Source: Salinispora cortesiana
Lineage (GTDB): Bacteria; Actinomycetota; Actinomycetes; Mycobacteriales; Micromonosporaceae
Length of the DNA stretch: 64,000 bases
Assembly (NCBI RefSeq): GCF_000484695.1
Contig: NZ_AXVR01000001.1
Coordinates: forward strand, 62,001 to 126,000
Direction: 5' to 3'
Of this stretch, positions 20,659 through 29,223 are shown one piece after another (positions within the stretch are counted from its first letter, which is position 1; each line of letters begins with the position of its first letter). The translations under genes were made by a program, and so were the position numbers. The notes under the pieces are model-generated. The model had not been told where the DNA came from and searched no databases. It saw nothing but the letters and a program-made list of their open reading frames with translations.

Positions 20659-22091
20659 CGTTCCACCTCCACAGATTCCATGGTGGAGAGCCAGTCGGTG
20701 ATGCCGGCGACCGCGTCCCGGCAGGAGCCGCAGCCCGTACCGGCGCGGGTGGCCGCCACCACCTCGTCAACCGTCCGCGCCCCGCGGCGCCAACTCTCCA
20801 CCAGCGTTCCTTTGTCGACGTTGTTGCAGTGGCAGACCGTCGCCGCGGCCGGCATCAGCGCCGGTGTCGTGGCCGGTTCCGCCGGTCCCGCGCCGAGTAC
20901 CCGGCCGAGCAGCAGCGACCGCCGGTCGCTGGGCACCGGCTGCCCCCGGTCGAAGAGCTGGATGACCGTGCCGACGGAGGGGTTGTCGCCCACCAGGATC
21001 GCGGCGGTCAGCCGTTCGTGGTTGATTCGTAGCCGGGCGTACGTGCCGCCGGCCGGGTCGGTGAAGGTCAGCTCCTCACCGGGGCCGTCGCCAGGGTCAC
21101 CCATCGCTGCCAGATCGATGCCGGCGGTCTTGAGCCGGGTCACCACCGGTCTCGGCCGGTATCGGGCCGACGGGTCCGCGCCGCTGAGCACCTGTGCCAG
21201 CACCCGTGCCTGCGCCCAGGCCGGGGCCACCAGGCCGGTCAGGGTGTCGCCGTGTTGGGCGCAGTCGCCGATGGCCGAGATGCGCTGGTCGCTGGTGCGC
21301 AGCTGGTCGTCAACGAGGACTCCCTGCTGTACGGCCAGGTCAGCAGCGGTGGCGAGCGCGGTGTCCGGGCGTACGCCGCAGGCGAGCACCAGCAGGTCGG
21401 CGTCGAATGAGCGACCGTCGGCGAGCTCGAGGCGGACGCCGCGGGAGTCGGCGCGCACGGCGGTAGCCGGTACGGCCAGCTGGGTGGTTACCCCGAGGTC
21501 GGCGAGGGTGTGGGCGAGCACGGCCGCCGCGGCCGGGTCGAGTTGCCGCTCCATCAGGTACGGCACCGGGTGCACCACCGTCACTTCGAGCCCGCGGCTG
21601 GCGAGCCCGCGCGCCGCCTCCAGTCCGAGTAGCCCGCCGCCGAGCACCAGCACACGGTGGGCCCGGTCAGCAACCGCGAGGATGCGGCGGCAGTCATCCA
21701 GGGTGCGAAACGACACCACCCGCTCTGGCAGTTCCCCGCCGGTCAGCCCGGTCAGTGGGGGGACAACGGCGCGGCTACCGGTGGCCAGGACCAGATGGTC
21801 GTAGTGGATCCGGTCGCCCCGGTCGGTGCGGACCGTACGGTCCTCGCGGTCGATCGCGGTAACGCAGACCCCGGTGTGCAGGTCGACTCCGTGTCCGGCG
21901 GCCTCGGTCAGCTGTACGTCCGGCTCCCCGATGGTTCCAGCCAGTAGGGTGGAGAGCATGATCCGGTTGTACGCCCGGTGCGGTTCTGTCCCGAATGCGG
22001 TTACCTTCCGGTCCCCGCCGCGTGCGGAGAGCTCACTGGCGAGGCGGGTGCCGGCCATTCCGTTGCCGATGATCACGATTCGGTCGGTCAC
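20655..22091 (-). CDS. nasB: FAD/NAD(P)H reductase with BFD [2Fe-2S] domain, nitrate reductase electron-transfer subunit
   Basis: This 478-residue protein is a shorter paralogue of the N-terminal half of NirB. It has an FAD site (IVIIGNGMAGTRLASEL), an NAD(P)H site (RVLVLGGGLLGLEAARGL near 150) and a C-terminal BFD-like domain (VCHCNNVDKGTL and ATRAGTGCGSC). No siroheme domain follows. In this position it most likely passes electrons from NAD(P)H to the molybdoenzyme NasA. The GTG start overlaps the nasA stop and the end overlaps the nirB start by 4 bp. A stand-alone rubredoxin/ferredoxin reductase is the alternative, but the operon argues against it. Confidence 0.88.
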   Translation of the reverse strand: MTDRIVIIGNGMAGTRLASELSARGGDRKVTAFGTEPHRAYNRIMLSTLLAGTIGEPDVQLTEAAGHGVDLHTGVCVTAIDREDRTVRTDRGDRIHYDHLVLATGSRAVVPPLTGLTGGELPERVVSFRTLDDCRRILAVADRAHRVLVLGGGLLGLEAARGLASRGLEVTVVHPVPYLMERQLDPAAAAVLAHTLADLGVTTQLAVPATAVRADSRGVRLELADGRSFDADLLVLACGVRPDTALATAADLAVQQGVLVDDQLRTSDQRISAIGDCAQHGDTLTGLVAPAWAQARVLAQVLSGADPSARYRPRPVVTRLKTAGIDLAAMGDPGDGPGEELTFTDPAGGTYARLRINHERLTAAILVGDNPSVGTVIQLFDRGQPVPSDRRSLLLGRVLGAGPAEPATTPALMPAAATVCHCNNVDKGTLVESWRRGARTVDEVVAATRAGTGCGSCRDAVAGITDWLSTMESVEVER

Positions 22092-24235
22092 GTCGCCGCC
22101 ACCTTCTCCACTCGGACCGCACAGATCTTGAATTCCGGCATCCCGGAGATCGGGTCAACGGCGTCGTTGGTGACCGTGTTGGCGCGGGCGGTGCCGCCCC
22201 AATGGAACGGGGCGAAGACGGTGTCCGGCCGAATCGCCGGGCTGAGCCGGGCCGGGGCGACCAGTTCCCCCCGGCGGGAGCGCACCCGGACCGGCTCGCC
22301 ATCGGTCACGCCCAGCCGGTCGGCGACGTCCGGATGCAGTTCGACGAAGGCCGCTGGTGCAGCCCGGCGCAGCGCGGGCACCCGGCGGGTCTGAGTGCCC
22401 GACTGGTACTGGGCGAGCACCCGTCCGGTGGTGAGGTGCAGCGGGTAGGCGGCGCACACCTGCTCCGCGGCGGGTCGGTGCTGCACGGCGTGGAACCGGG
22501 CGCGCCCGTCGGGGGTGGGGAACCGGTCGGCGAAGAGCCGGGGGGTGTCCGGCCCGTCGATCTCCGGGCAGGGCCAGAACGCTCCCTCCTGCGCGTCGAT
22601 TCGTTCCCAGCTGATCCCGGCGTAGTCGGCGAGCCCGCCGGCCGAGGCTGCTCGGAGCTCCTCGAACACCACCTGCGGCTCGGGCGAGAGGGCGGGCCCT
22701 CGGCCCCGGTCGGCGGGGCGTCCGGGGCCCTGCTCCAGCGCCGCGGCGAGGGCGGCGAGGAGCTCCAGGTCGGTCCGGACGCCGGGTGGTGGGCTGCGGA
22801 GCGCCCGCCGACGCAGGACCCGTCCCTCCAGGTTGGTCATGGTGCCGTCCTCCTCGGCCCACTGCGCGGTCGGCAGCACCACGTCGGCGAGGGCCGCCGT
22901 CTCGGAGCGCAGGAAGTCGACGACCACCAGCAGATCGAGGTCGCGCAGGCGGCCCTCGATCCGGGCCGCCCGGGGCGCGGAGACCACCGGGTTGGAGCCG
23001 AACACCAGCAGCGCCTTCGGCCCGTCCGGGGTGCCGAGCGAGTCCAGCAGCCGGTACGCGGGCACCCCGGGCCCCGGTAGGTCCTCCGCTGGCACGCCCC
23101 AGACCGCGGCGACGTGCTCTCGGTCGGCGGGGTTGTCGATGCGGCGGTAGCCGGGAAGCTGGTCGGCCTTCTGGCCGTGTTCCCGGCCGCCCTGGCCGTT
23201 GCCCTGCCCGGTCAGGCAGCCGTAGCCGGAGCCGGGGCGACCGGGCAGGCCCAGGGCGAGCGCCAGGTTCACGTACCCGGTGACGGTGTCGACCCCCTTG
23301 GCGTGTTGCTCGGCGCCGCGGGCGGTGAGGATGATCGCCCGCTGGGCGCTGCCCAGCGCACGTGCGGCCGCCTCCAGATCGGCCACCGACACCCCGGACA
23401 GCGCCTCGGCGCGGGCTGGCCACCACTCCGCCACCGCCCGGCGGACCTCGTCGAAGCCGGTGGTGCGTCCGGCGACGTAGCTGTGGTCCACCAACCCCTC
23501 GGCGAGCGCGATGTGCAGCAGCGCGTTGGCCACCGCCAGGTCGGTGCCGGGCAGCGGCTGTAGGTGCAGGTCGGCCTGGCGGGCGGTGGCGGTGACTCGC
23601 GGATCCACCACGATCAGCCGCCCCCCTCGGCGGCGTTGCTCGGTCAGCCGGCGTACCAGTGGGGGCATCGTCTCGGCCGGGTTCGCGCCGACCAGCAGCA
23701 GGGTGTCGGCGGTGCCCAGGTCGGCCAGGGGGAAGGGGAGACCCCGGTCGACACCGAAGGCGCGCATCCCGGCGGCAGCCGCCGACGACATGCAGAACCG
23801 CCCGTTGTAGTCGATGTGTCGGGTCCGGAGCACCACCCGGGCGAACTTGCCCAGCGCGTACGCCTTCTCGTTGGTGAGGCCACCGCCGCCGAAGACGGCG
23901 ACTGCGTCTCGCCCGTGGTCGGCCTGGATGGTGCGGATGCCGGTGACGATCCGGTCCAGGGCCGCGTCCCAGCTCGCGGGGCGCAGCTCGCCGCTGGCGG
24001 GGTCGCGAAGCAGCGGGGTGGTGAGGCGTTCCGGGTGGTCCAGTAGCTCGGCGGCGGTCCAGCCCTTCTGGCAGAGCCCGCCCTGGTTGGTGGGGAACCA
24101 GCGGGGGAGTACGGCCACGTCGCCATCTGCCTGGCGCAGGGTCATCCCGCACTGGAGAGCGCAGTACGGGCAGTGCGTCGCCGCCTCGAGGTGGGGTTGT
24201 CCGGTTGCGGTAGCGGGGCGCGTACCGTCTGTCAT
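22088..24235 (-). CDS. nasA: assimilatory nitrate reductase, molybdopterin catalytic subunit
   Basis: This 715-residue cytoplasmic molybdoenzyme (no Tat signal) has an N-terminal [4Fe-4S] motif: Cys22, Cys25, Cys29 and Cys55 (CPYCALQC...GGLC). Molybdopterin-guanine-dinucleotide contacts include GGGGLTNEKAYALGKFARV, LLVGANPAETMPP and the C-terminal binding domain LHLTTGRVLAQYQSGTQTRR. A formate-dehydrogenase-like enzyme would be the other option, but the nasB-nirB-nirD-nnaR neighbours and narK nearby point to nitrate. The start is the ATG at 24235; a 44-residue upstream extension has no family features and would run through the GlnR-like box. No clear ribosome site is seen at this ATG. Confidence 0.93.
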   Translation of the reverse strand: MTDGTRPATATGQPHLEAATHCPYCALQCGMTLRQADGDVAVLPRWFPTNQGGLCQKGWTAAELLDHPERLTTPLLRDPASGELRPASWDAALDRIVTGIRTIQADHGRDAVAVFGGGGLTNEKAYALGKFARVVLRTRHIDYNGRFCMSSAAAAGMRAFGVDRGLPFPLADLGTADTLLLVGANPAETMPPLVRRLTEQRRRGGRLIVVDPRVTATARQADLHLQPLPGTDLAVANALLHIALAEGLVDHSYVAGRTTGFDEVRRAVAEWWPARAEALSGVSVADLEAAARALGSAQRAIILTARGAEQHAKGVDTVTGYVNLALALGLPGRPGSGYGCLTGQGNGQGGREHGQKADQLPGYRRIDNPADREHVAAVWGVPAEDLPGPGVPAYRLLDSLGTPDGPKALLVFGSNPVVSAPRAARIEGRLRDLDLLVVVDFLRSETAALADVVLPTAQWAEEDGTMTNLEGRVLRRRALRSPPPGVRTDLELLAALAAALEQGPGRPADRGRGPALSPEPQVVFEELRAASAGGLADYAGISWERIDAQEGAFWPCPEIDGPDTPRLFADRFPTPDGRARFHAVQHRPAAEQVCAAYPLHLTTGRVLAQYQSGTQTRRVPALRRAAPAAFVELHPDVADRLGVTDGEPVRVRSRRGELVAPARLSPAIRPDTVFAPFHWGGTARANTVTNDAVDPISGMPEFKICAVRVEKVAAT

Positions 24236-24259
24236 GCCGGTGAAGCGTGCCGGTAGGGG

Positions 24260-24297
24260 GTTTCCGGCCCGGATCCCGCGTGTTTCGGTCCGGTCAA
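24260..24297 (-). promoter_or_regulatory. predicted GlnR box upstream of the nitrate/nitrite operon
   Basis: On the minus strand four pentamers, TTGAC, GAAAC, GATCC and GAAAC, occur with exactly 6 bp between each. This matches the spacing of the actinobacterial GlnR box (GTNAC and GAAAC half-sites alternating), with three half-sites good and one weak. It ends 25 bp upstream of the nasA start. GlnR is the usual nitrogen-starvation activator of nas/nir genes. A TACCGG element at 24250-24255 could be the -10. Confidence 0.55.
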
Positions 24298-24332
24298 GTC
24301 GGGCGCACGGTCTCGGCAGGCTGACTGATGGT

Positions 24333-24350
24333 CCTACCCCTGGGTAGGCT
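24333..24350 (+). promoter_or_regulatory. leaderless promoter with overlapping palindrome upstream of the MazE-like gene
   Basis: A TAGGCT -10 (24345-24350) ends 6 bp before the ATG at 24357, so the transcript probably starts at the initiation codon. A 7-bp inverted repeat, CCTACCC / GGGTAGG (24333-24348), overlaps the -10 and is well placed to be the binding site for autoregulation by the antitoxin. Confidence 0.5.
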
Positions 24351-24356
24351 GCCGGC

Positions 24357-24614
24357 ATGACTGCCAAGGTGACCCTGTCGCTCGCCGACGAGACGATCGA
24401 GCAGGCCCGGTGGTTCGCCCGACGCGAGGGGCTCTCCCTGTCCGCCTGGATGGACCAGGCCGCCCGGGAGAAGACGCTGCGGGCGGTCTTCTCCGCCCAC
24501 GCCGAGGCGGTCAGCCGGGCCGGTCTCGACTGGGAGGCCGCCGCGCTCGCTGACGCCCATGAGGTGGGGCTGGTTGACGACCTGCTCCGCGGTGGCCGTC
24601 CGCGTGCTGCGTAG
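24357..24614 (+). CDS. small MazE/ribbon-helix-helix-like antitoxin
   Basis: This 85-residue protein begins with a TAKVTLSLADETIEQARWFARREGLSLSAWMDQAAREK segment that reads like a ribbon-helix-helix DNA-binding module: a beta strand followed by two helices. The C-terminal half is acidic and helical, as expected for a toxin-neutralising tail. Its stop overlaps the start region of a MazF-like gene, the usual antitoxin-toxin arrangement. I infer antitoxin function from size, fold resemblance and order, not from a close match. Confidence 0.72.
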   Translation: MTAKVTLSLADETIEQARWFARREGLSLSAWMDQAAREKTLRAVFSAHAEAVSRAGLDWEAAALADAHEVGLVDDLLRGGRPRAA

Positions 24615-24897
24615 GGGCGAGCTCTGGCGGATCTCGGGGGCCCGGGAGCGGCTGGGGCTGGTCGTTAGCTCCGACGTCTACAACGCCACCGCCGTGCCGA
24701 TCGTGATCGTGGCGGAGGTGGTGGAGACGGCGCTGCTGCGGGACTCTCCCCTGGCGGTGTCGATGGGGGAGCGGGTGGTGATGCCGGACCGGCTCTCCTC
24801 ACCGATGAAGCAGTGGTTCTCCGAGTGTGTGGACGTGGCCGATCACGAGGTCATGCGTCGGGTCGGCCGGGCGCTGCGCATCCTGCAACAGCTCTGA
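24592..24897 (+). CDS. MazF-like toxin family protein
   Basis: The protein is about 98-101 residues; likely starts are the GTG at 24592 or 24604, both inside the end of the antitoxin gene. The N-terminal RRGELWRI strand followed by RLGLVVSSDVYN resembles the start of MazF/PemK toxins (a basic GDIW-like strand, then a VVVSSDxYN strand), and IVIVAEVVET and RVVMPDRLSSPMKQWF fit later strands. The arginine-proline pair usual in active MazF before the VVxS strand is replaced by ARERLG, so ribonuclease activity is uncertain. It may be a decayed or repurposed member. Confidence 0.65.
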   Translation: MAVRVLRRGELWRISGARERLGLVVSSDVYNATAVPIVIVAEVVETALLRDSPLAVSMGERVVMPDRLSSPMKQWFSECVDVADHEVMRRVGRALRILQQL

Positions 24898-25096
24898 GCC
24901 ACGGTCGGTCGCCCTGCTTGCCGACGGCGCTCCTCACGGGCCGGCGGGCAGCTCGGTGCGAGCACCGTTGCCTCCCCGAATCCGGCGACGAACGCTGCGG
25001 TAACGCCGGCTTCCTAGGTTCCAGCCGGGCCCGCTCGACACCGACCAGCCGGTGCACCCCGGCGGGCCACAACGGCCTGGCCGGAAGGAGCCCCTG
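24898..25096 (+). other. 199-bp leader region of narK with a 14-bp palindrome
   Basis: No gene is supported here. CGGTGC-GA-GCACCG (24954-24967) is a perfect inverted repeat that could be an operator or the stem of a terminator for the MazF-like gene. A single GTTAC on the minus strand near 24999 hints at a half-site for GlnR, but I found no complete box. GGAAGGAG near 25084-25091 is the narK ribosome site. Confidence 0.4.
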
Positions 25097-26467
25097 ATGA
25101 CGACGACGAGCGTGCCCGCGACGACCACGGCGGAGGAGGTCGACCTGCAACGCGGCCGGGGCCGCTGGGTTGGCCACTGGGCTCCGGAGGACGAACACTT
25201 CTGGCGGACCGTCGGTCGGGCCGTCGCCCGGCGCAATCTGATCTATTCGATCTTCGCCGAGCACATCGGGTTCTCCGTCTGGTTGCTCTGGAGCATCGTG
25301 GTGGTCCGGTTGGACGATGTCGGCTGGACGCTGACCACCAGCCAGGCGCTCTGGCTGACCGCCGTGCCCAGCGGCGTCGGCGCGCTGCTGCGACTGCCCT
25401 ACACCTTCGCGGTGCCGGTCTTCGGTGGGCGGAACTGGACCGTGATCTCCGCCCTGCTGCTGATCATCCCGGCTGCCGGGCTGGCCTGGGCGGTGCAGCA
25501 CCCGGAGATCGGTTTCGTGCCGCTGTTGCTGATCGCCGCCACGGCCGGCTTCGGCGGCGGGAACTTCGCCTCCAGCATGGCGAACATCTCGTTCTTCTAT
25601 CCGGAGCGGGAGAAGGGGTGGGCGCTTGGGCTGAATGCGGCGGGCGGCAACATCGGGGTCGCCGTCGTGCAGTTTCTGGTGCCGCAGGTGATCGTGCTCG
25701 GCGGTGGCCTCGCGCTGGCCCGAGCCGGCCTGATGTACCTCCCGCTCGCGGTGATCGCCGCGGTCTGTGCCTACCTGTTCATGGACAACCTGGTCGAGGC
25801 CAAGGCGGACGTGGGGCCGGTGTGGTCTTCGCTGCGGGACCGGAACACCTGGATCATGTCGTTGCTGTACGTCGGCACGTTCGGCTCGTTCATCGGCTAC
25901 TCGGCGGCCTTCCCGACGCTGCTCAACGGAGTCTTCGGCCGGCCCGACATCGCGCTGTCCTGGGCGTTCCTCGGTGCGGCGGTGGGCTCGCTCTGCCGCC
26001 CCTTCGGTGGTCGTCTCGCCGACACCGTCGGTGGTGCCCGGGTCACCGTGGCCAGCTTCGTGTTGATGACCGGCGGTGCCTACCTGGCGTTGTGGTCGGT
26101 GCGGGAGCGCTGGCTGGAGCTCTTCTTCCTGGCGTTCATGCTGTTGTTCGTGGCCACCGGGGTTGGCAATGGATCGACGTACCGGATGATTTCTCGGATC
26201 TTCCAGGTGCGGGGGGAGGAGCTTGGCGGTTCACCGGAGATCATGCGCGCCATGCGCCGACAGGCGGCCGGGGCGCTCGGGATCATCTCCGCGGTCGGCG
26301 CCTTCGGCGGCTTCTTGGTTCCGATCTGCTACGCGTGGGCGAAGTCGGCGTACGGCAGTATCCAGCCCGCGCTGTGGTTCTATGCTGGCTTCTTCCTGGT
26401 GCTGACCGTGCTGACCTGGGCCGTGTATCTGCGACCGGGCGCGCGGCTGGCCGCGGCTCGGGTGTGA
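25097..26467 (+). CDS. narK: nitrate/nitrite transporter, MFS, NarK-type
   Basis: This 456-residue major-facilitator transporter has about 12 hydrophobic segments. The nitrate-porter signatures are visible: AGFGGGNFASSMANISFFYPEREKGWALGLNAAGGNIG in the first half and GVGNGSTYRMISRIF in the second, each containing the glycine-rich nitrate motif. It would import nitrate and/or exchange nitrite for the assimilation operon encoded 0.9 kb away on the opposite strand. The ATG at 25097 has GGAAGGAG upstream; a 15-residue upstream extension lacks support. Confidence 0.95.
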   Translation: MTTTSVPATTTAEEVDLQRGRGRWVGHWAPEDEHFWRTVGRAVARRNLIYSIFAEHIGFSVWLLWSIVVVRLDDVGWTLTTSQALWLTAVPSGVGALLRLPYTFAVPVFGGRNWTVISALLLIIPAAGLAWAVQHPEIGFVPLLLIAATAGFGGGNFASSMANISFFYPEREKGWALGLNAAGGNIGVAVVQFLVPQVIVLGGGLALARAGLMYLPLAVIAAVCAYLFMDNLVEAKADVGPVWSSLRDRNTWIMSLLYVGTFGSFIGYSAAFPTLLNGVFGRPDIALSWAFLGAAVGSLCRPFGGRLADTVGGARVTVASFVLMTGGAYLALWSVRERWLELFFLAFMLLFVATGVGNGSTYRMISRIFQVRGEELGGSPEIMRAMRRQAAGALGIISAVGAFGGFLVPICYAWAKSAYGSIQPALWFYAGFFLVLTVLTWAVYLRPGARLAAARV

Positions 26468-26547
26468 TTTCGGCCATCATCGACCTGCGCCGGGAGTGGG
26501 AAGCCAGCCTGTCCCGGCCCAGCCGGGCGGGCCGACCGGACCCCACT

Positions 26548-26576
26548 TTGCCGGTTGGCCCGGCGTTGGGTATCGT
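26548..26576 (+). promoter_or_regulatory. sigma-70-type promoter for rplM-rpsI
   Basis: TTGCCG (26548-26553), a 17-bp spacer and TATCGT (26571-26576) form a good housekeeping promoter about 135 bp before rplM. The resulting leader of roughly 128 nt is long enough for ribosomal-protein-type control, though I identified no specific structure in it. Confidence 0.55.
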
Positions 26577-26710
26577 TACCTGCTGTTGTGCGACATCTAG
26601 GGGCGTGCCGTCTGAGGTGCGCTTGGTCGTTCGTGCGCGTTGGCTCGGCCTGAAAGTCATGGTCACCCCGGCGCGCAGGCCCCAGACCGACGACGAGACA
26701 AGGTAAACCT

Positions 26711-27154
26711 GTGCGTACGTACAGCCCGAAGCCGGGTGAGATCGAGCGTCAGTGGCACGTTATCGACGCCTCTGATGTCGTGCTGGGCCGCTTGGCCACC
26801 CATGCCGCCACGCTGCTGCGCGGCAAGCACAAGCCGACTTTCGCGCCGCACGTCGACACGGGCGACTTCGTCGTCATCGTGAACGCCGGCAAGGTCGCGC
26901 TGACCGGCAACAAGCGGCAGCAGAAGATCGCCTACCGGCACTCCGGCTACCCCGGCGGCCTCAAGCAGGTCGGTTACGACGAGCTGCTGACCAAGCGCCC
27001 CGAGCGGGCCATCGAGCTGGCCGTCAAGGGCATGCTCCCGCACAACAAGCTGGGCCGGAAGCTCATCAAGAAGCTGAAGGTCTACGCCGGTGCCGAGCAC
27101 CCGCACGGCGCGCAGCAGCCAGTGCCGTTCGAGATCAAGCAGATCGCGCAGTGA
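26711..27154 (+). CDS. rplM: 50S ribosomal protein L13
   Basis: This 147-residue L13 has the expected start ([29 protein letters not shown]) and the conserved [24 protein letters not shown] and [20 protein letters not shown] segments. The GTG start is preceded by the purine-rich GACAAGGTAAACCT. It forms the usual pair with rpsI. Confidence 0.98.
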   Translation: MRTYSPKPGEIERQWHVIDASDVVLGRLATHAATLLRGKHKPTFAPHVDTGDFVVIVNAGKVALTGNKRQQKIAYRHSGYPGGLKQVGYDELLTKRPERAIELAVKGMLPHNKLGRKLIKKLKVYAGAEHPHGAQQPVPFEIKQIAQ

Positions 27155-27174
27155 GCGCGGGCGAAGGAAGCAGC

Positions 27175-27639
27175 ATGACCGACATCATCGCCACCGAGGT
27201 CGCCCCCGAGGCCGCCGAGGCGCTGGCGCCCGTCGTCCGCGCGCCCCTTGGTGACCGGCCGATCCAGACCGTGGGCCGCCGCAAGGAGGCCATCGTCCGG
27301 GTCCGCATCGTCCCGGGCACCGGCAAGATCACCTGCAACGGCCGGGACCTCGAGGCGTACTTCCCGAGCAAGGTGCACCAGCAGCTGATCAAGGACCCGC
27401 TGGTCACCACCGAGAAGGCCGAGGAGTTCGACGTCATCGCGAACCTGCGGGGCGGCGGCACCACCGGTCAGGCCGGTGCTCTCCGGCTGGCTATCGCCCG
27501 CGCGCTGATCGCCAGTGAGCCGGACGACCGCCCGGCGCTCAAGAAGGCCGGCTTCCTGACCCGGGACGCGCGGGTCAAGGAAAGCAAGAAGTACGGCCTC
27601 AAGAAGGCCCGTAAGGCTCCTCAGTACTCGAAGCGCTGA
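27175..27639 (+). CDS. rpsI: 30S ribosomal protein S9
   Basis: This 154-residue S9 has the family core ([27 protein letters not shown]) and the very basic C-terminal tail ending in APQYSKR, which reaches toward the ribosomal P-site. I chose the ATG at 27175, which has GAAGGAAG upstream. A GTG at 27151 that overlaps the rplM stop is an alternative adding eight residues. The Glu/Ala-rich N-terminal extension is usual in actinobacteria. Confidence 0.97.
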   Translation: MTDIIATEVAPEAAEALAPVVRAPLGDRPIQTVGRRKEAIVRVRIVPGTGKITCNGRDLEAYFPSKVHQQLIKDPLVTTEKAEEFDVIANLRGGGTTGQAGALRLAIARALIASEPDDRPALKKAGFLTRDARVKESKKYGLKKARKAPQYSKR

Positions 27640-27665
27640 CCATCAACTGCTCGTTGTACTTCTGA

Positions 27666-27719
27666 CGGACGGCCGGGCCGCCTCCTGCGAACGGAGGTGG
27701 CTCGGCCGTTCCGTTTTTT
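27666..27719 (+). terminator. strong intrinsic terminator after rpsI
   Basis: A long, slightly imperfect hairpin (27666-27685 pairing with 27693-27713) is followed directly by six T residues (27714-27719). It is the most canonical terminator in the window and separates the ribosomal-protein transcript from glmM. Confidence 0.93.
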
Positions 27720-27753
27720 CACCATCGGTAGTCGCATCGGAGGTTTGGCGGGA

Positions 27754-29109
27754 ATGGGTCGGTTGTTCGGCACGGACGGGGTACGGGGACGGGCGAACGC
27801 GGATCTCACGCCCGAGTTGGGGCTCGCGGTAGCGGTCGCCGCCGCGCACACCCTTGCTGAGGCGGATCGGAGCCACCCCCCGTTGGCCGTTGTCGGCCGG
27901 GACACCCGGGCCAGCGGCGAGATGCTGGAGGCCGCGGTGGTGGCCGGGCTGACCAGTGCCGGTGCGAACGTCGTACGGGTCGGCGTCCTGCCGACCCCGG
28001 CGGTGGCGTTCCTCACCGCGGAGGCCAAGGCCGACATCGGCGTGATGCTCTCTGCCTCGCACAACCCCATGCCGGACAACGGCATCAAGCTCTTCGCCGC
28101 GGGTGGGCACAAGCTACCGGACGAGATCGAGATGAAGATCGAGGCGGCGGTCGAGGCGAACGCGACGACCGCCTGGGAGCGTCCGGTCGGGGCGGGTGTC
28201 GGCCGGGTCCACGACCTGCTCGACGGCGCCGACCACTACGTCCAGCACCTGGTCGGCACCGTGCCGCACCGGCTGGACGGGATCAAGGTGGTGGTGGACT
28301 GCGCCAACGGCGCCGCCGCCGAGGTGGCCCCGGCGGCGTACCGGGAGGCCGGCGCCGAGGTGGTCGCGATCCACGCGGAACCCGACGGCCTCAACATCAA
28401 CGACGAGTGTGGCTCCAACCACGTGGCGGCGCTCCGGCAGGCCGTCGTCGAGCACGGCGCGCAGCTGGGCATCGCCCATGACGGCGACGCCGACCGTTGC
28501 GTGGCGGTCACCGCCGACGGTGACGAGGTGGACGGCGATCAGGTGATGGCGATCCTCGCGCTGGCGATGCGGGAGGCGGGCACGCTCACCGCCGACACCC
28601 TGGTGGCGACCGTGATGAGCAACCTCGGCCTGCGGATAGCCATGTCGCGGGAGGGGATCCGGCTGGTCGAGACGAAGGTCGGTGACCGTTACGTGTTGGA
28701 GGAGCTGCGCGCCTCCGGCCTGGCGCTCGGTGGCGAGCAGAGCGGGCACATCGTGATGCCCGCCCACGCGACCACCGGTGACGGCGTGCTGACCGGCCTG
28801 CACCTGATGTCGCGGATGGCGGGGACCGGGAAGTCCCTGGCCGGGCTGGCAGCCGTGGTTACTCCGCTGCCCCAGGTTCTGATCAACGTGCCGGTCGGCG
28901 ACCGTACGGTCGGTGCGGCGGCTCCGACCGTACGGGCCGAGGTCGCGCAGGCCGAGGCCGAGCTGGGCGATGCCGGGCGGGTCCTGCTGCGTCCCTCGGG
29001 CACCGAGCCACTGGTCCGGGTGATGGTGGAGGCCGGTACCGAGACGACGGCGCGTGCGGTGGCCGAGCGGATCGCCGAGCAGGTCCGCACCGCCAGCCCG
29101 GTCAGCTGA
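27754..29109 (+). CDS. glmM: phosphoglucosamine mutase GlmM
   Basis: This 451-residue enzyme interconverts glucosamine 6- and 1-phosphate for peptidoglycan precursor synthesis. All four family motifs are present: the phosphoserine loop [14 protein letters not shown] (Ser102), metal loop HDGDADRC, sugar-binding GGEQSGH, and phosphate-binding [12 protein letters not shown]. The ATG at 27754 gives the normal [12 protein letters not shown] start, with GGAGG upstream; an open extension to 27697 would run into the rpsI terminator and was rejected. GlmS, the preceding enzyme of the pathway, is encoded 1.5 kb away. Confidence 0.97.
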   Translation: MGRLFGTDGVRGRANADLTPELGLAVAVAAAHTLAEADRSHPPLAVVGRDTRASGEMLEAAVVAGLTSAGANVVRVGVLPTPAVAFLTAEAKADIGVMLSASHNPMPDNGIKLFAAGGHKLPDEIEMKIEAAVEANATTAWERPVGAGVGRVHDLLDGADHYVQHLVGTVPHRLDGIKVVVDCANGAAAEVAPAAYREAGAEVVAIHAEPDGLNINDECGSNHVAALRQAVVEHGAQLGIAHDGDADRCVAVTADGDEVDGDQVMAILALAMREAGTLTADTLVATVMSNLGLRIAMSREGIRLVETKVGDRYVLEELRASGLALGGEQSGHIVMPAHATTGDGVLTGLHLMSRMAGTGKSLAGLAAVVTPLPQVLINVPVGDRTVGAAAPTVRAEVAQAEAELGDAGRVLLRPSGTEPLVRVMVEAGTETTARAVAERIAEQVRTASPVS

Positions 29110-29117
29110 CCTGCTGC

Positions 29118-29150
29118 GTCCCCCGCCGGCGACAGATGTCGGCGGGGGAC
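29118..29150 (+). terminator. hairpin after glmM
   Basis: An 11-bp perfect stem (GTCCCCCGCCG at 29118-29128, complement at 29140-29150) begins 9 bp after the glmM stop, without a T-tract. Confidence 0.7.
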
Positions 29151-29189
29151 GGTCTGCTGGCTGGTGCCGGCTTGGCGCAGGTCGTCAAC

Positions 29190-29207
29190 GCCCCTCGTGG
29201 GAGGGGC
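29190..29207 (-). terminator. hairpin after the aminotransferase gene
   Basis: GCCCCTC and GAGGGGC (29190-29196 and 29201-29207) form a 7-bp stem with a 4-nt loop, 17 bp beyond the stop of the convergent aminotransferase gene. Confidence 0.5.
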
Positions 29208-29223
29208 CGGACCGGGCGCGCCC

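Noticed and set aside
27697..27753. Upstream extension of glmM
   Set aside because: It would start inside the intrinsic terminator of rpsI, and the family's conserved N-terminus begins at the ATG 27754.
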